Source: Firmicutes bacterium CAG:194 (GTDB lineage: Bacteria; Bacillota; Clostridia; Lachnospirales; Lachnospiraceae). Taken from it: 18,800 bases of DNA. How positions within the stretch are numbered: the stretch's first letter is position 1; each line of letters starts with the position of its first letter. The position numbers and the translations under genes are program-made. This document shows, piece after piece, positions 17,901 through 18,800 of this stretch. Location: assembly GCA_000432915.1 (NCBI GenBank), contig HF995224.1, forward strand, positions 1-18,800, written 5' to 3'. A model generated the notes under the pieces. That model was given only the letters and a program-made list of their open reading frames with translations, did not search any database and was not told where the DNA came from.

Positions 17901-18800
17901 GCCATGCATATGTAGAAGAGTTAATTGCCCCGGAGGCACAGAAGAAGAGTGGAGCAACCTGTGAGGAGAAGGCTGTTTACTTTGCAATCTGTAAAAGATG
18001 TCACAGGCTTGACCTGGAGCATACCTTTGAAGCTGGAGAGTGTAAACCACATACGATCGGAGAAGTGAGAGGATATCGGTGGAATCAGGACAATAGTTGT
18101 GACCTTATATATGAATGTTACGAGTGTGAGTCTATCCAGACGAAAAAGATGGAAGTAACCAGGAAAGTCATACAGGAACGCACCTGTATGCAGTCCGGGA
18201 AATATGTGTATTCCGCAGTGTTGGAAGAGGACGACGATGTTTATGAAGCACCGGACAAAGAAGTGAAAGTGCCTGCAACCGGGCATGCACTGGCAGGCGG
18301 CAAAATAGAATTTGCAGAAGTGACTGGCGCGGATGGTAAGCCAGTGGTAACTGCGCTGCTTCCGATCCACTGCAATAATGAAAATTGTACTTACCGGCAG
18401 AATATCCCTGCTATCGTAGAAGCAGGAAAGAATACAGCAACCTGCGTAGCAGACGGTGCGGTTACTTACACCGCGAAGGTAATCTGGAACGCACAGACCT
18501 ATACAGATACGTATCAGGTAAAGACAACAAAGCACGGACATAAGCTGAAGAGCTATGTGGCAAAGAAGGATGCGACAACAGAGCAGGCAGGAATGCAGGC
18601 ATACTACACCTGTGAAAACTGTGACGGCAAATTTGCGGATCAGGCACTGACAAAGCCTGTAACAGATGCAGAGCTGGCGATCCCGAAGCTGACAGCGCCG
18701 GAAGGGCAGCCAAACCAGAACCCGCAGCCAAGCCAGAATCCACAGCCGGGACAGAATCCGCAAGGGGATCAGAAGCCGGATACAAAGCCGGAAGTGATCA
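14963..18800 (+). CDS. Large exported modular surface protein, paralog 2 (partial, runs off the window)
   Basis: The frame is open from GTG 14963 to the window edge: 1279 codons with no stop, which I checked codon by codon. The GTG aligns with the ATG of paralog 1 and has the same AAAGGAG at 7 nt. The signal peptide is nearly the same (MKGNRKIRKQ..., likely cut after VSA, residue 33). The domain order follows paralog 1: N-terminal beta-helix-like part, the shared domain of unknown function, the GTLDGQNHTITLDL/GLUG beta-helix (about 489-750) and seven cysteine pairs. The F5/8 type C domain is missing: CDH is followed by about 12 residues and then SANDCIPVDYEATF. The Pro/Gln-rich linker is reached at the edge, and an LRR_5-like end of about 140 residues is expected outside. 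The beta-helix has an internal 33-codon repeat. It lies 39 bp after the regulator gene, so it is probably co-transcribed with it. Secreted or wall-associated; adhesion is a guess from the domains. Confidence 0.88.
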   Translation, partial: MKGNRKIRKQLQAYLCMLVMAVQSLTPVMQVSAEEVTTVDVSTQAAEAEMDAENASDAVTVSDAGTTQEIPVCDITEGTLDEADGWSINDEAEYGYKELTIRKNGTYRLTGSNAAGYNFYIIVESGLDAVKLIMDDVVIRNAYREYNIMAADSQEPISTYVQQSDLVKRDHMPLILESGTEVTLQGTAFLEGSQEYATAIWGDDGSSLICEDGVFHVNDIVVSYFHIKDALLWNRYVDGERDEELEYTYINDASKDLELESVWLGGQKYDVSELGIEIKYGWLEEFMANRVNTPAFEFLFDGGILYSYRFSKAIWEYKRVVPTQEHCTVIYEEDGYEVGRAYCIPGGNVELWPSNEEAQMQYVVKETGESFDGCNVTEDMTVELLPDTAYGIDVTINGEVQRFARGDSLPEGYFYIETYPNGSYQTAYDCRPGKEQVVVKKSMQLLALRCGDSADHLEFMIDSAEDLNTYSMLLSQNYQKNGVKASEAELKLTKDITVDSMISDSYNYAPFYGTLDGQNHTITLDLTVDEGDNKDAAGLFQRLAGTVKNLTIDGRMEVQDRSIAVGGIAGIVCGEKTLISHCRSDVDIYIEGSEMEAGGFVGMVDAGSLQISDSSMNGTINVDNSSSSYIAGLVGYFDAGSLQIDRCHVTSVMDITSEYTIVSGIANKLANAQDMTINNCYVSGAIKRGKQGKSGLDIYGLAYALESDSDSRGTVTNCYNDAEEKDSMNGSIALTTVGGALQTDNCYYVKGQCEEQPELTGVTEEQVKNGALCYLLNQGNTEAPIWYQTIGSDLRPVTEADGHAVVYEKTDSETGNKVYENDEGTVVSPEVHKFKYVTMYWDEEDGQVIAYGQFRCENCKEIIVEPAEVTIEREEPDCENAGEILYTATLTKDGKTYTGSMEETIPATGHNYGSWELAANGDGIRVCQNPGCDEYEECDHSREEPYQKVVSANDCIPVDYEATFCSVCGLNISDEQEQESHAYVEELIAPEAQKKSGATCEEKAVYFAICKRCHRLDLEHTFEAGECKPHTIGEVRGYRWNQDNSCDLIYECYECESIQTKKMEVTRKVIQERTCMQSGKYVYSAVLEEDDDVYEAPDKEVKVPATGHALAGGKIEFAEVTGADGKPVVTALLPIHCNNENCTYRQNIPAIVEAGKNTATCVADGAVTYTAKVIWNAQTYTDTYQVKTTKHGHKLKSYVAKKDATTEQAGMQAYYTCENCDGKFADQALTKPVTDAELAIPKLTAPEGQPNQNPQPSQNPQPGQNPQGDQKPDTKPEVI
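16775..16894 (+). repeat. Exact 21-bp repeat 99 bp apart inside paralog 2
   Basis: The same 21 bases occur at 16775-16795 and 16874-16894, exactly 33 codons apart and in frame (DAGSLQI in both). Each copy contains a perfect 15-bp palindrome, TGCAGGC-A-GCCTGCA. They mark successive turns of the GLUG/beta-helix region and have no exact counterpart in paralog 1. Confidence 0.8.

Overview
The window looks like a chromosomal segment of a gut-type clostridium, most likely Lachnospiraceae (Bacillota). The reasons are strong AGGAGG-type ribosome sites, the codon use, a PTS EIIC-EAL fusion, an ECF transporter S component next to a YwlG-family protein, a clostridial-style sbcD-sbcC pair, and very large secreted proteins made of GLUG/beta-helix, CxxC-rich and LRR_5-like modules. 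Genus-level placement is not possible from sequence reading alone. Every gene I can support is on the + strand.

Layout. 1-349: no intact gene; a possible degraded gene tail, an extended -10 promoter and a hairpin just ahead of the first gene. 350-2446: membrane PTS EIIC domain fused to a complete-looking EAL (c-di-GMP phosphodiesterase) domain. 2557-3638: an ECF transporter S component and a YwlG (UPF0340/TIGR01440) protein, closed by a strong terminator. 3787-7580: sbcD and sbcC, overlapping by ATGA, closed by a terminator with a 15-bp perfect stem. 7699-12417: a 1572-residue exported modular surface protein (paralog 1). 12548-14923: a MalT-like LuxR-family regulator interrupted by one in-frame amber codon just after its Walker A motif. 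14963-18800: a second, partial copy of the surface protein (paralog 2), open without a stop to the window edge and starting with GTG.

The first 7.6 kb is ordinary housekeeping and signalling. The second half, 7.58-18.8 kb, is the interesting part: two divergent paralogous surface proteins flank their probable regulator. The regions upstream of paralog 1 and upstream of the regulator share (i) an identical 22-bp block containing a 20-bp imperfect palindrome, centred about 43 bp before the predicted transcription start, where LuxR-type activators often bind; (ii) an extended -10 with no good -35; and (iii) a 43-nt 5' leader, 39/43 identical, that folds into the same hairpin with a GAGGA-containing loop. 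I infer a self-regulated surface-protein locus in which the regulator controls both paralogs and itself. In this sequence the regulator carries a nonsense codon. The two paralogs differ by a clean gain or loss of an F5/8 type C (discoidin-like) domain, are divergent in the beta-helix region, and are identical over the last 174 bp seen, a mosaic that suggests recombination between the copies.
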